DNA from: Desulfobacteraceae bacterium
Lineage (GTDB): Bacteria; Desulfobacterota; Desulfobacteria; Desulfobacterales; SURF-7
NCBI GenBank assembly: GCA_003599865.1
Contig: QZKS01000082.1
Span: forward strand, 47,652 to 111,651
Direction: 5' to 3'
DNA length: 64,000 nucleotides
A program made the position numbers and the translations under genes. Positions 45,671 to 55,242 of this stretch are shown here, piece by piece (position 1 is the first letter of the stretch; every line of letters starts with the position of its first letter). Below the pieces are notes generated by a model that had not been told where the DNA came from, made no database searches, and saw only the letters and a program-made list of their open reading frames with translations.

Positions 45671-47254
45671 ATGAAAATAACAAGCCAAATGCAACCCACC
45701 CGGGTTTTGATTATCGGCGGCGGGGCGACCGGAACCGGACTGGCACGGGATCTTTCGCTGCGGGGGATTCCCTGCGTTCTTGTTGAAAAGCAGGATATCA
45801 ATGCAGGGGCATCGGGCGGAAATCATGGCCTTCTGCACAGCGGCGCCCGCTATGTGGCGTCCGATACCGAGGCGGCAAAAGAATGCCGTATCGAAGGCAG
45901 CATACTGAAAAAACTGGCCGCCCATTGTATTGACGATACCGGCGGGCTGTATGTCGCAGTTGCCGGGGATGACGAAAACTATATTGCGGATTTTCCCTCC
46001 TATTGCGCAAAATGCGGGATTACCGCCGTTGCACTGGACATTCAGGCGGCACGGGAAATGGAGCCTTCCCTTTCCGGGGAAATCATTGCCGCCTATCGGG
46101 TGCCGGATGCATCCATCGATCCGTTCCGGCTTTCCCTGGAAAACATATCCCATGCCCGGCATCTTGGCTGCACATTTTTAAAAAATACCGAGGTGACGGA
46201 ATTTCTGCTTCACAAGGGCAGAATTCAGGCAGCCCGGTTGCGCAATCAATATACCGGTGAGGAGTCGCTGATCGAGGCCGAGCAGGTGGTCAGTGCAAGC
46301 GGGGCATGGGCAAAGAAAATCGGAAAACTGGCAGGGGCCCGGATCGGCATGATCTATTCCAAAGGAACCCTTCTTGTCACCCAGAACCGGATTGCCCGCC
46401 GGGTGATCAATCGATTGCGGCCGGCAACAGACGGTGACATCCTGGTTCCCGGGGGCACCGTATCGATTCTGGGAACCACTTCGGTTCGCATTGAATCCCC
46501 GGACGAAATCATGCCCACGGTGGAAGAGGTGGACCTGATCATCGACGAAGGCGCGGCCATGGTTCCGGTTCTGGCAACGTCCCGGTATATCCGGTCCTAT
46601 TGCGGGGTCCGCCCGCTGTTGCAGTGCGCAGGTGTTGAAGACGACCGCCAGGTTAGCCGGGGCTTTGCATTGATCGATCACCGAAAAGACGGTCTTGAAA
46701 ATTTTATCACCATTACCGGCGGGAAGCTGAGCACCTTCCGGCTGATGGCGGAAAAAACAGCGGATCTGGTTTGCCGGAGATTACAGGTTTCGGTTCCATG
46801 CCGGACAAGGACGGAGCCTTTGCCGGCGACCCGGGAAGGCCAGTGGACCGAGCCCGGACTTTCTCCCCGGCTCTGGATGGAAAAGCATCATCCGGATGAT
46901 TGTTTGCTTTGCGAATGTGAGATGGTTCCGGCCAGTGTTGTGGAACGCCTTTATCAGTCCATATCCGATGAAGGGATGACGCCGGATATCCATGCGATCG
47001 CCTTGCGAAGCCGCATTGGAAAAGGTCCATGTCAGGGAGCGTTTTGCAGCGCCCGGGTGGCCGCTCATTTATATGGTCTGGGCAAATTGAATGACGATGA
47101 AGGAATCAGACAGCTGAAACATTTTCTCTCTGAGAGATGGAGGGGGCAGTATCCTCTTTTATGGAATCAGTCCCTTGCCCAGTCGGAGCTCATGGAAGCC
47201 ATTCATTGCGGGACATTCTGCCTGGAACAGTCCGAAGAGGAGAATCCCTGTTGA
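45671..47254 (+). CDS. glpA: Anaerobic glycerol-3-phosphate dehydrogenase subunit A
   Basis: This 527-residue FAD flavoprotein oxidises glycerol-3-phosphate to dihydroxyacetone phosphate. The N-terminal motif VLIIGGGATGTGLARDL binds FAD, GGNHGLLHSGARYV and ITGGKLSTFRLMAEKTADL are GlpA/GlpD signatures, and the C-terminal BFD-like domain (CLLCECEMVPASVVERLY then GKGPCQGAFCSARV) binds a 2Fe-2S cluster, as in GlpA and not GlpD. It is the first gene of the glp operon and its stop codon overlaps the TTG start of glpB. It is probably repressed by the divergent GlpR. Confidence 0.95.
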   Translation: MKITSQMQPTRVLIIGGGATGTGLARDLSLRGIPCVLVEKQDINAGASGGNHGLLHSGARYVASDTEAAKECRIEGSILKKLAAHCIDDTGGLYVAVAGDDENYIADFPSYCAKCGITAVALDIQAAREMEPSLSGEIIAAYRVPDASIDPFRLSLENISHARHLGCTFLKNTEVTEFLLHKGRIQAARLRNQYTGEESLIEAEQVVSASGAWAKKIGKLAGARIGMIYSKGTLLVTQNRIARRVINRLRPATDGDILVPGGTVSILGTTSVRIESPDEIMPTVEEVDLIIDEGAAMVPVLATSRYIRSYCGVRPLLQCAGVEDDRQVSRGFALIDHRKDGLENFITITGGKLSTFRLMAEKTADLVCRRLQVSVPCRTRTEPLPATREGQWTEPGLSPRLWMEKHHPDDCLLCECEMVPASVVERLYQSISDEGMTPDIHAIALRSRIGKGPCQGAFCSARVAAHLYGLGKLNDDEGIRQLKHFLSERWRGQYPLLWNQSLAQSELMEAIHCGTFCLEQSEEENPC

Positions 47255-48543
47255 GTGCTTCCGAACGACACTGTGATCTGCTGGTGATCGGGAGCGGCAT
47301 GGCCGGCATGTCTGCCGCCCTGTTCGCATCCAACAGGGGGATTTCCACGGCATTGATCGGAAATACCGGAGGAATGCGTTTTTTCAGCGGCCTGCTGGAT
47401 CTGATGTCGGTATATCCCATCGCATCGGGAAAGATCTGGGAAAACCCCTGGGAAGCCATCCGCATGCTTTCCAAAGATCATTCGTGTCCTCATCCCTACT
47501 CCCGCATCAAGCCGGATATCATGAAAAAGGCAATGGATGATTTCATGGTGTTTCTGTCCGAATCCGGTCTTTCCTATCACATTGATCCGGACCGCAATCA
47601 GACCGTGATCACCTCGGTGGGAACCGGTAAACAGACATTCGGCGTCCCACATACCATGACTGCCGGAGTAAGGGCTTTTCAGGAAAAATCCCCCTGCCTG
47701 ATTGTCGGCTTTCCGGAAATCAAGGGTTTCAGTTCCCGTCAGGTTCAGGAAACCATGGGAAAATCATGGCCTTTATTGCGTTTATTGAATGTCCGTTTTC
47801 CCGGCGGTTTTCATGTGCTTTATCCTGAGCAGGCGGCAAAGGAAATGGAACATGAGCCATGCCGGGAAAAGCTCGCAGAAATCGTTTTGCCCCATCTGAA
47901 GGATGCCGCAGCAGTCGGTTTTCCGGCAGTCCTGGGAGTGCAGAACAGCATGGATGTTCACAGGGATCTTGAAAAAAGGCTCGGGGTTCCGGTTTTTGAA
48001 ATTCCATTTCTGCCGCCTTCCATACCGGGACTTCGCCTGCAGATGGTTTTTCAGCAGCAACTGGCGGAGCGGGGTGTTCAGACTTTTTTTCAGGAACCGG
48101 TGGACAAGGTGCCTGCTCTGGATTCAGGAGGGTTTCTGCTGGATATCGGGGAGGGAACCGATCACTTCCGGATCCGTGCAAAGGGCGTGATCCTTTCCAC
48201 CGGGCGGTTTTTCAGCAAAGGCCTGAAAGCAGAAAGAACCGGCATCCGGGAGACGATTTTCAACCTTCCGGTCTGTCAGCCGGCTGATCGGACATGCCGG
48301 CACAATACGGATTTTTTTGCCCGTTCCGGTCATGACATCAATATGGCCGGTCTGGCCATCGATGATTGGTTTCGGCCGCTGGACCGGAGCGGCCGGCCGG
48401 CGTTTTCCGCTCTTTTTGCAGCCGGATCGATTCTGGCCTATCAGGACTGGATACGAATGAAATGCGGTTCCGGCCTTTCCATTACAACCGCCTATGCGGC
48501 TGTCGAGGCTTTTGTGCAACAGGTTTTGGGTCATGATTTTTAA
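47251..48543 (+). CDS. glpB: Anaerobic glycerol-3-phosphate dehydrogenase subunit B
   Basis: This 430-residue flavoprotein subunit has the FAD motif LLVIGSGMAGMSAALFASNRG at its N-terminus (read in two parts), GGMRFFSGLLDLMSVYP as in GlpB, and a C-terminal GSILAYQDWIRMKCGSGLSI. In the GlpABC complex it accepts electrons from GlpA. The start is a TTG at 47251 within the GlpA stop (TTGA overlap), with GAGGAG eight bases before it; longer frames run into glpA. It ends inside the start of the membrane Fe-S gene, so the three are translationally coupled. Confidence 0.88.
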   Translation: MSASERHCDLLVIGSGMAGMSAALFASNRGISTALIGNTGGMRFFSGLLDLMSVYPIASGKIWENPWEAIRMLSKDHSCPHPYSRIKPDIMKKAMDDFMVFLSESGLSYHIDPDRNQTVITSVGTGKQTFGVPHTMTAGVRAFQEKSPCLIVGFPEIKGFSSRQVQETMGKSWPLLRLLNVRFPGGFHVLYPEQAAKEMEHEPCREKLAEIVLPHLKDAAAVGFPAVLGVQNSMDVHRDLEKRLGVPVFEIPFLPPSIPGLRLQMVFQQQLAERGVQTFFQEPVDKVPALDSGGFLLDIGEGTDHFRIRAKGVILSTGRFFSKGLKAERTGIRETIFNLPVCQPADRTCRHNTDFFARSGHDINMAGLAIDDWFRPLDRSGRPAFSALFAAGSILAYQDWIRMKCGSGLSITTAYAAVEAFVQQVLGHDF

Positions 48544-50260
48544 TACAGCCTTATATTTGTCTCTGTTCATCTGTGTCCTGGGACTGATTTACAGAATTGC
48601 GGGATGGTTCCGGTTGTCCATTGGTCCGGATGTCGCAGGAGAATCAGCAGTTGATCGTCTATGGCATGCCTGCAAGACTGTGCTGCGGGCTCTTGCCGGC
48701 CTCAGAATGCTGATCCTTTTTAAAATACTGTTTATTGATGTTCTGTTGCAGGCGGACCTTTTCAAAGCCCACAAGGTTCGATGGCTGTTTCACATTTTGC
48801 TGTTTTATTCATTTGTCGTTCTGGTTTTCATGCATGCCATGGACGATATGGTTACCCGGGCATTGTTTTCCGATTACGAGTCCACCCTGAACCCATATAT
48901 GTTTCTGCGGAATTTGTTTGGAGCCATCGCTTTTTTGGGAATCCTGTTCTTTATCCTTCGCAGGATTCGAAAAAAACCGTTTCCAAAGGCCACCAGCCGG
49001 ACCGACATTGCGGCAATCGTTCTTCTGTCCGTTATCCTGCTTTCCGGATTCCTTCTGGAAGCGGTTCAGATTTTTTCCGCACCCATCTTTGATGAAATGG
49101 TGGCGGATTATATGCGGTCCGATGATCCGGAAGAAACGGCTCCACTGAAATCATACTGGGCAGAGGAGTATGGTGTGGTTTTCCCGGAAGCAGTGGACAC
49201 GGAATCGCCGGAGCTTCTCTACGCAGGGCAGAAGCTTCATGAAGATTATTGCGCGGTCTGCCATGTCAGGCCGATATCGGCGTTTGTATCCTACCCTTTG
49301 TCCATCAGCATGCGGTCTTTTGCAAATGCCCTGAATGCAATCCGGGCGGATATCTGGTTGTGGTATGTTCACTTTATCGCCTGTTTTATCGGTCTTGCCT
49401 GTCTTCCGTTCAGCAAATTTTTTCATTTCATTTCCGTACCGCTGAATTTGATGATCCGGACAAAGTCGCCGCAAGTCGGGAGCGATGATTGGAACCGGGC
49501 CGTCAAACGATCCATCGGCATGGATGCCTGCACCCATTGCGGCATCTGCAGCCTTCATTGCAGTGTCATGCCGATTTATCGGGTAACGGCAAATCCCAAT
49601 GTGCTGCCGTCTGAAAAACTTCTTTCCATCCAGAGAATCGCTTCCGGAAGACATGTTGACCGGAATGATTATCCGGCTGTTTCCGCCGGGAGTCTTGCCT
49701 GCACCGATTGCGGTCGCTGCACCGCTTTTTGCCCTTCCGGAATTGTCCTCCATGATTTATGGCAGGCATCGAAACAGGAACTGGCCTGTCGCGGCTTTTC
49801 CGGACCCGATCAGTGGATACGGGAACGTTCCGCCGGCCAGTGGGCTTCCCTTTCCGAACAGTGCGGCCTGCCGGATATCCCGGAGCCCGATGACTATTTG
49901 CTGCGAAACATGGCACCGGAAGCCTTTTCCAACTGTGTCCAGTGTACGGTGTGTGCCAATGTGTGTCCGGTGGTTTCCGTTCCGGATTCATTGTCATCCC
50001 CGGAGGTGACGCCGCAGCAGGTCATGAATCTGCTGCGGCTCAACATGCGGGACCTTGCCATGGGGAGCCGCATGGTGTGGGATTGTGTGACCTGTTATAT
50101 GTGCCAGGAGCATTGTCCGCAGGGAATCCGGGTGGCGGATATTTTATACGAGCTGCGAAATATGGGGGCAAACCGGCTGCAAAAAGTCCGGTTTATGGAA
50201 TCCGGGAAACCGGAAAAGGACGGCGGTTCGGACGGAACCTCCGGGGGGAATGCCATATGA
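48533..50260 (+). CDS. Membrane electron-transfer subunit: NarI-like cytochrome b, haem-c site and two 4Fe-4S domains (GlpC/HdrC-like)
   Basis: This 575-residue protein has five or six membrane helices, with NarI/DsrM-like histidines in WLFHILLFYSFVVLVFMHAM and WLWYVHFIACFIG. Between helices 5 and 6 lies a loop with CAVCH (near residue 240), a haem-c attachment motif expected outside the membrane. After residue 330 come four cysteine motifs: CTHCGICSLHC, CTDCGRCTAFCP, CVQCTVCANVCP and CVTCYMCQEHCP. GlpC of E. coli has only soluble Fe-S and CCG domains, so here the Fe-S part is fused to a quinone-type membrane module. It overlaps glpB by 11 bases and the HdrB-like gene by 4. Electrons probably go from GlpAB to menaquinone or to periplasmic cytochromes. 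Confidence 0.85.
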   Translation: MIFNTALYLSLFICVLGLIYRIAGWFRLSIGPDVAGESAVDRLWHACKTVLRALAGLRMLILFKILFIDVLLQADLFKAHKVRWLFHILLFYSFVVLVFMHAMDDMVTRALFSDYESTLNPYMFLRNLFGAIAFLGILFFILRRIRKKPFPKATSRTDIAAIVLLSVILLSGFLLEAVQIFSAPIFDEMVADYMRSDDPEETAPLKSYWAEEYGVVFPEAVDTESPELLYAGQKLHEDYCAVCHVRPISAFVSYPLSISMRSFANALNAIRADIWLWYVHFIACFIGLACLPFSKFFHFISVPLNLMIRTKSPQVGSDDWNRAVKRSIGMDACTHCGICSLHCSVMPIYRVTANPNVLPSEKLLSIQRIASGRHVDRNDYPAVSAGSLACTDCGRCTAFCPSGIVLHDLWQASKQELACRGFSGPDQWIRERSAGQWASLSEQCGLPDIPEPDDYLLRNMAPEAFSNCVQCTVCANVCPVVSVPDSLSSPEVTPQQVMNLLRLNMRDLAMGSRMVWDCVTCYMCQEHCPQGIRVADILYELRNMGANRLQKVRFMESGKPEKDGGSDGTSGGNAI

Positions 50261-51132
50261 AGTTCCTGTTTTTTGCCGGATGCAAAATCGAGAAGGAATT
50301 AAAGCATTATGAAACGTCATCCAGAGCCGTACTGAATGCACTGGGGGTCGAATTGGCCGATGTGGAACTCAATTGCTGCGGATATCCCATCCGTCATCAG
50401 AATATGGTGGCTTCGATTTTTTCCGCTGCCCGGAATCTGGCATTGGCTTCCCGGCAACGTCTGGATATCCTGACGCCGTGCAAATGCTGTTTCGGGAACC
50501 TGAAATACGCCATCTCCAGGCTTCGGGAAGACCGGGACTTGAGAGAAAAAATCAATCGGCTGCTGGAAAAGGAAGGACTGTTCTGGGAAGAAGGGATACA
50601 GGTAAAGCACCTGCTGTCCGTCCTGGTTCATGATGTGGGTCTTTCCGCTATCCGGGAAAAGGTTCGTCATCCGTTCCGGGAGTTGAACATCGCCCCTCAC
50701 TATGGATGCCATGCACTGCGGCCCAGCCGTGTCGTTCACTTTGACAATCCGCCGGCTCCCACCCTGTTTGAAAAACTGGTGGCGGTGACGGGTGCGGAAC
50801 CGGTTTCATGGTCCAGGCGGCTGGAGTGCTGCGGGAATCCCTTATGGGAGAAGAACAACGGTTTGTCGCTCTACATGATGCAAAAAAAACTGGAGGATGC
50901 TCATAGGGCCGGGGCGGATTTTTTATGTGTGGCGTGTACCTATTGTCAGATCCAGTTTGACCGGATCCGCGCAAGTCATCCGGAGGAGGGCAATTCTTCC
51001 TGGAAACACAAACTGCCATCCATCCTGTATCCCCAGCTCCTGGGTCTTGCCATGGGGCTGAAGGAACGTGATCTCGGGTTGGAAAACAATGCCGTTGACA
51101 GCCGGCACCTGACCCGCTATTGCTGCCGGTAG
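50257..51132 (+). CDS. HdrB-like CCG-domain subunit (C-terminal half of GlpC)
   Basis: This 291-residue soluble protein has two cysteine-rich CCG domains: [28 protein letters not shown] and PCKCCFG in the first half, then [19 protein letters not shown] and [11 protein letters not shown] in the second. This is the pattern of HdrB and of the C-terminal part of GlpC, and it can hold non-cubane 4Fe-4S clusters. It starts 4 bases before the membrane subunit's stop codon and precedes glpK, so it replaces the fused part of classical GlpC in a GlpAB-HdrCB-like complex. Whether it reduces a disulfide or only relays electrons cannot be told. Confidence 0.88.
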   Translation: MKFLFFAGCKIEKELKHYETSSRAVLNALGVELADVELNCCGYPIRHQNMVASIFSAARNLALASRQRLDILTPCKCCFGNLKYAISRLREDRDLREKINRLLEKEGLFWEEGIQVKHLLSVLVHDVGLSAIREKVRHPFRELNIAPHYGCHALRPSRVVHFDNPPAPTLFEKLVAVTGAEPVSWSRRLECCGNPLWEKNNGLSLYMMQKKLEDAHRAGADFLCVACTYCQIQFDRIRASHPEEGNSSWKHKLPSILYPQLLGLAMGLKERDLGLENNAVDSRHLTRYCCR

Positions 51133-51176
51133 TACGATCAAAACAAAGATGGGCCAATCATCAAAAGGAGGAGAAT

Positions 51177-52688
51177 ATGCCTGATTATATCGGTGCCGTT
51201 GACCTTGGAACCACAAGCAATCGGTTTATGATCTTTGATCGGAAAGGACGGATTGTTTCCGTCAGCCAGAAGGAGCACCGACAGATTTTTCCCAAACCGG
51301 GCTGGGTCGAACACGACCCCATGGAGATCTGGCTGAATACAAAGGAAGTCATGGCCGATGCCCTTGAGAAAGCCAATCTGTCCGGTGACAGGATTGCCGC
51401 CATCGGCATCACCAATCAGCGGGAGACCACACTGATCTGGGATCGAAAAACCGGAAAACCCTATTACAATGCCATCGTCTGGCAATGCACCCGGACGGAC
51501 AGGATATGCAAGGAGCTGGAAAGCCATGAAGGGCAAAACCGGTTTCGCGAAAAAACAGGACTTCCCATTGCCACCTATTTTTCCGGTCCCAAGGCGCGCT
51601 GGATACTGGACAATGTTCCGGAAGCCAAAAAAGGGGCGGAATCCGGAGACGCCCTGTTCGGAACCATCGAAACCTGGATGATCTGGTGGCTCACCGGCGG
51701 ACCGGACGGCGGCGTGCATGTGACCGATGTCACCAATGCCAGCCGGACCATGATGATGGATCTGCATACCCTGAAGTGGGATGATGATATTCTCCGGGTT
51801 CTTGGGGTTCCGTCCCGTATCCTTCCCCGGATCGTTCCTTCCATCGACAGGGATGTCTGGGGATATACGGAGGAAAAGGGACCGCTGCACGCCAGGATAC
51901 CGGTTTGCGGCGCACTCGGGGACCAGCAGGCAGCCCTGGTGGGACAGACCTGCTTTTCCATGGGGGAGGCAAAGAATACTTATGGAACCGGCTGTTTTCT
52001 GTTATTGAACACCGGTACCACACCTGTCCATTCCCACCATGGATTGCTGACCACCGTGGGCTATCAAATCAGGGGAGAAAAGCCCGTATATTGTCTCGAA
52101 GGTTCCATTGCCATAGCCGGAGCGCTGGTACAGTGGCTTCGGGATAATCTTGGCTTGATCAGGGAAGCCCGGGACATTGAGACCCTGGCTAAAACCGTTG
52201 ATGACACCGGCGGAATGTATATCGTGCCGGCCTTTTCCGGCCTTTTCGCACCATACTGGCGTTCGGATGCCCGCGGCGTCATGGTGGGATTGACCCGTTA
52301 TATCAACAAGGGGCATATTGCACGGGCGGTTCTGGAAGCCAATGCCTATCAGACACTGGATATTGCCGGGGCAATGAGCAAGGATTCGGGCGTGAAACTG
52401 ACGAATCTCAAGGTGGACGGCGGCATGGTGGCCAATGAACTGCTCATGCAGTTTCAGTCCGATATCCTGGATGTTCCGGTGATCCGGCCCAAGGTTACCG
52501 AAACCACGGCCCAGGGCGCGGCTTATGCAGCCGGTCTGGCCATCGGGTTCTGGCCCAGCCTGGAAAAGCTCCGTGAAAACTGGTCTGTGGACAAGATATG
52601 GGAACCGAACATGGGAACCGAACAGCGGGAGCAGGGGTATCGAGGCTGGAAAAAGGCGGTGGAAAAGACGTTTGGCTGGGTGGATTAA
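51177..52688 (+). CDS. glpK: Glycerol kinase
   Basis: This 503-residue FGGY-family kinase phosphorylates glycerol with ATP. It shows the phosphate motif [19 protein letters not shown] at the N-terminus, [20 protein letters not shown] near residue 80, the FGGY signatures around YKITE-equivalent [20 protein letters not shown], and [15 protein letters not shown] near 425. Its length is standard. It is the last gene of the glp operon, 44 bases after the HdrB-like gene with a strong AAGGAGG site. No glycerol channel (glpF) gene is in the window. Confidence 0.97.
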   Translation: MPDYIGAVDLGTTSNRFMIFDRKGRIVSVSQKEHRQIFPKPGWVEHDPMEIWLNTKEVMADALEKANLSGDRIAAIGITNQRETTLIWDRKTGKPYYNAIVWQCTRTDRICKELESHEGQNRFREKTGLPIATYFSGPKARWILDNVPEAKKGAESGDALFGTIETWMIWWLTGGPDGGVHVTDVTNASRTMMMDLHTLKWDDDILRVLGVPSRILPRIVPSIDRDVWGYTEEKGPLHARIPVCGALGDQQAALVGQTCFSMGEAKNTYGTGCFLLLNTGTTPVHSHHGLLTTVGYQIRGEKPVYCLEGSIAIAGALVQWLRDNLGLIREARDIETLAKTVDDTGGMYIVPAFSGLFAPYWRSDARGVMVGLTRYINKGHIARAVLEANAYQTLDIAGAMSKDSGVKLTNLKVDGGMVANELLMQFQSDILDVPVIRPKVTETTAQGAAYAAGLAIGFWPSLEKLRENWSVDKIWEPNMGTEQREQGYRGWKKAVEKTFGWVD

Positions 52689-52691
52689 AAA

Positions 52692-52754
52692 GATAAGACC
52701 TTGCTTTTTTTGAGGAAGAATATATGCGTAAGTTAATGGTGTGTCAACCGTATT
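52692..52754 (+). repeat. Direct repeat A (left border of accessory patch)
   Basis: GATAAGACCTTGC, a T run, GAGGAA and ATATGCGTAA recur with about nine differences at 56500-56560. This copy starts 4 bases after the glpK stop codon. Each copy has a ribosome-site-like GAGGAA before an ATG beginning MRKL; here the tiny frame (52724-52771) stops after 15 codons. Confidence 0.7.
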
Positions 52755-52794
52755 TTGGATGCGATATGTAGGGTACAGCTTGAGAAGTTTGGAA

Positions 52795-53162
52795 AAGCTG
52801 GAGGGTAACCTTGGCAGTACCATTTGAGGATCGGGCGGCAGTGATATAGTTCATCCGTTCTGAGAGAATGCCGCACGGATGATATATCGTGCAAGCTTTT
52901 CCATGGCGCCCTGATCATGGGGCCAGATGGTATTACCGCAATACACGTTGAAACCGCTGTGATGCCAGGAAAGCATATTTTCAATAACCATTTGATTGAT
53001 CTTGCCTTCGGATTTGAGCATTTTCAAGACTTCATATCGGAACAGATCTTCGAGGACCTGGGGATTCGGGTGTTGTCCTTTCTGAAATATTCCATTATTT
53101 GCAAAACAGCTATCTGTTGCAATAATGTGGATGTGCGGATGAAAATTCTGAAAATCACCCAT
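52795..53162 (-). pseudogene. IS91-type transposase remnant, frameshifted and truncated
   Basis: On the minus strand from 53162 the frame reads MGDFQNFHPHIHIIATDSCF and then LSWHHSGFNVYCGNTIWPHD and EKLARYIIRAAFSQ, the HUH (HPHIH) and downstream motifs of IS91/IS801-type Y2 transposases. It hits a stop at 52851, but homology continues in another frame (SERMNYITAARSSNGTAKV), showing a frameshift near 52865. The N-terminal part is absent: an in-frame stop lies just before 53162, and the RayT element begins at 53226. It covers perhaps a third of the usual protein and is inactive. Confidence 0.8.
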
Positions 53163-53225
53163 GACAGTTCATAAAAGCCATGGATCTGAATTTGACTACA
53201 TTCTGCTTTCGGACCGGTGATAATA

Positions 53226-54354
53226 GGGGACGTTGTTGACAAATTATACAAAATATTTTATAGCGGAAAACATATAGGATGCGACAAGAAATCGGAGATG
53301 GTCGAATGCTGGATCAAGTTCGAGAGTTTGATTCAACAGACTGAAAGGAACGGTAATATGCCAAGAGGAGCGAGGCTGGATGCGCCCGGAACATTGCATC
53401 ATGTGATTCTTCGAGGTATTGAAAAACACAAAATTGTTGACGACGACAATGACCGGGAAAATTTTATAAACCGGATGGGTGAAATCGCTCTGGATACAGG
53501 TACATCCATCTATGCATGGGCACTGATGACCAACCATGCGCATATTTTACTTCGAAGCGGTGATACCCGACTCCCCACATTCATGCGCCGTTTTCTTTCA
53601 GGCTATGCAGTATCCTATAATCGAAGGCACAATCGTTATGGTCATTTATTCCAGAATCGCTATAAATCGATTATCTGTGAAGAAGACCCCTATTTTATGG
53701 AACTGGTGCGGTACATTCATTTGAATCCCCTGAGAGCCGGCATGGTGGAAGACATGGCCGGACTTGACGCGTACAAATGGTGCGGGCATTCGGTTGTGAT
53801 GAATCGGTATAAAAACAACTGGCAGGACAGGGAATATGTTTTACAATGGTTCGGTAAAAAAGAAGGCGAAGCAAAAAGATCGTATCGCGCATATGTTAAA
53901 AAAGGAATTAACCTGGGAAAAAGACATGATCTGACAGGCGGAGGATTGATCCGATCCATGGGCGGATGGTCTGCCGTAAAAGCCATGAGAAAGAGCGAAA
54001 TCCAAGAGGAAAGCGACAACAGGATACTCGGTAGCGGGAATTTTGTTTCCGAAGTGATCAGCCAGGCAGAAGAAAAGATAAAATATCAGATGTCTGCCGA
54101 AGATCTCAAAAAACGCATCAGAGAAGAAATCGAAAACTATTGTTCTAAAGAAAAAATATCTCCAGACCTTCTCCGGTCAGGAAGCCGTATCGGCCGACTG
54201 CCTAAAATAAGAAAAGAGATTGCAGTAAACCTTATTCACAATTATGGCATATCGCTGGCTGAAACCGCACGGCAACTGGGTATATCCACATCCGGTGTCG
54301 CGCAAATCATAAGGCGGGGAACTTGAGTTTGTATAATTTGTCAACAACGTCCCC
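53226..54354. mobile_element. RayT-type transposable element with perfect 27-bp inverted ends
   Basis: The sequence beginning GGGGACGTTGTTGACAAATT at 53226-53252 returns as an exact inverted copy at 54328-54354. Between them lies one intact Y1 transposase gene. Total length 1129 bp. It landed beside an IS91-type remnant and an unidentified gene end, both cut short near its borders. Confidence 0.85.
53358..54326 (+). CDS. REP-associated tyrosine transposase (RayT-like, Y1 HUH family)
   Basis: This 322-residue protein opens with the RayT signature MPRGARLDAPGTLHHVILRG. It has the HUH metal motif in ALMTNHAHILLRSG near residue 60, and the tyrosine region SGYAVSYNRRHNRYGHLFQ near 85, followed by YIHLNPLRAGMVEDM. 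The C-terminal ~80 residues (from LLRSGSRIGRLPKI) form a DnaA-like helix-turn-helix ending ARQLGISTSGVAQIIRRG. Such enzymes cut single-stranded REP hairpins and move REPINs. The gene is intact, fills the element between the 27-bp ends, and has AAGGAA before the ATG at 53358; a longer frame starting at 53217 runs across the terminal repeat. Confidence 0.9.
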   Translation: MPRGARLDAPGTLHHVILRGIEKHKIVDDDNDRENFINRMGEIALDTGTSIYAWALMTNHAHILLRSGDTRLPTFMRRFLSGYAVSYNRRHNRYGHLFQNRYKSIICEEDPYFMELVRYIHLNPLRAGMVEDMAGLDAYKWCGHSVVMNRYKNNWQDREYVLQWFGKKEGEAKRSYRAYVKKGINLGKRHDLTGGGLIRSMGGWSAVKAMRKSEIQEESDNRILGSGNFVSEVISQAEEKIKYQMSAEDLKKRIREEIENYCSKEKISPDLLRSGSRIGRLPKIRKEIAVNLIHNYGISLAETARQLGISTSGVAQIIRRGT

Positions 54355-54426
54355 AGTATTCACAATACGGAAGAAGTCGTTATTGAAGGAAAAAGCTATC
54401 GGATGAAAGAGGTTAAAAAAGAATAA
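54355..54426 (+). pseudogene. 3' end of an unidentified gene cut by the RayT element
   Basis: Right after the element the plus strand reads in one frame HNTEEVVIEGKSYRMKEVKK and a stop at 54424-54426, followed 7 bases later by a strong terminator. This looks like the preserved end of a gene whose body is gone. The family is not recognisable from about 23 residues. Confidence 0.4.
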
Positions 54427-54432
54427 CTCGAA

Positions 54433-54474
54433 AACGGTCAGCCGGAAAAGAATATGTCCGGTTGACCGTTTTTA
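54433..54474 (+). terminator. Rho-independent terminator
   Basis: AACGGTCAGCCGGA (54433-54446) pairs with TCCGGTTGACCGTT (54457-54470) with one mismatched base, followed by TTTT. It ends the truncated gene just upstream. Confidence 0.8.
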
Positions 54475-55068
54475 CATCTTACATTTTAAAACCGGAGGTT
54501 TTATGACATTTTCACACCGGCGCTAACAAATATCGTCCATCCAATAATAATCAGCGTAAAAAGCATTTACGGAGATGTCGATTACTGCAACATGAACAGG
54601 ATCATATTTTGCCTGTGGTCATATATGATCTATTCTCGGATCTGTTTGGAGTTGCGGTGAGGAAAATAATAAGAGCAGATTGAGAATGGCAACTGATGCT
54701 TTTTCGGTGCATGCGTTAAAATTGCTTTTGAGAGAATCATCTGATTACAATTTTGACACTACTCCAATAATGTCTATGCCAAAATGGAGTTTGTCAGATG
54801 AAGTATTTGTATTCAAAGACTTTATTGTACTGAAGTGTGCCAAATCGGAATACAAAAAGACCTGATCCGGATCGCCGCAAAAGGCTCTGTTTTTGAATAC
54901 CATGCATATGCGACGCAACAAATCAGTAGCATGAGTAACGATGCCCTGAGTGATGGCAAATTGGCACAAAGATTGAGTTTATAAAAAGCCGCGAATTATC
55001 GCCGGTTGATCATAATTTAAAACAGCTTGTAAAAGTACATAACAATATGAATATTATGGAGGGTAAAA
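54475..55068. other. Gene debris: two frame-disrupted short coding stretches
   Basis: No intact gene is supported. After a good GGAGG site and ATG at 54503, coding-like sequence continues only in a shifted frame (TGANKYRPSNNNQRKKHLRR, then HILPVVIYDLFSDLFG) to a stop near 54683. A second frame starts at 54686 (MATDAFSVHALKLLLRESSD) and reaches a stop at 54865, after which the coding-like reading again continues in another frame (DLIRIAAKGSVFEYHAYATQ) to about 54984. I recognise neither protein. Both look like decayed accessory genes. Confidence 0.4.
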
Positions 55069-55242
55069 ATGGCTGATATCACGAAAGATGATGTCCGGAC
55101 ATATGTTCGGGCATTGATCTCAAAGGAATTCAGATCTGACAAAAATACAGAAAAAGGTTTTTGGGACAACCGAACAGTAAATACAGATGAGCATCGGGAT
55201 TGGGAAAAACGATCTGTGTGCGATTTTTCATCCAAGGGATAA
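55069..55242 (+). CDS. Small hypothetical protein, 57 residues
   Basis: A strong GGAGGG site at 55058-55063 precedes an ATG whose frame encodes MADITKDDVRTYVRALISKE and then EHRDWEKRSVCDFSSKG. It is charged and probably helical, with one cysteine and no membrane segment. It lies among decayed genes, so it may be real or a remnant. No family is recognised. It ends 80 bases before the cardiolipin synthase gene. Confidence 0.4.
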   Translation: MADITKDDVRTYVRALISKEFRSDKNTEKGFWDNRTVNTDEHRDWEKRSVCDFSSKG

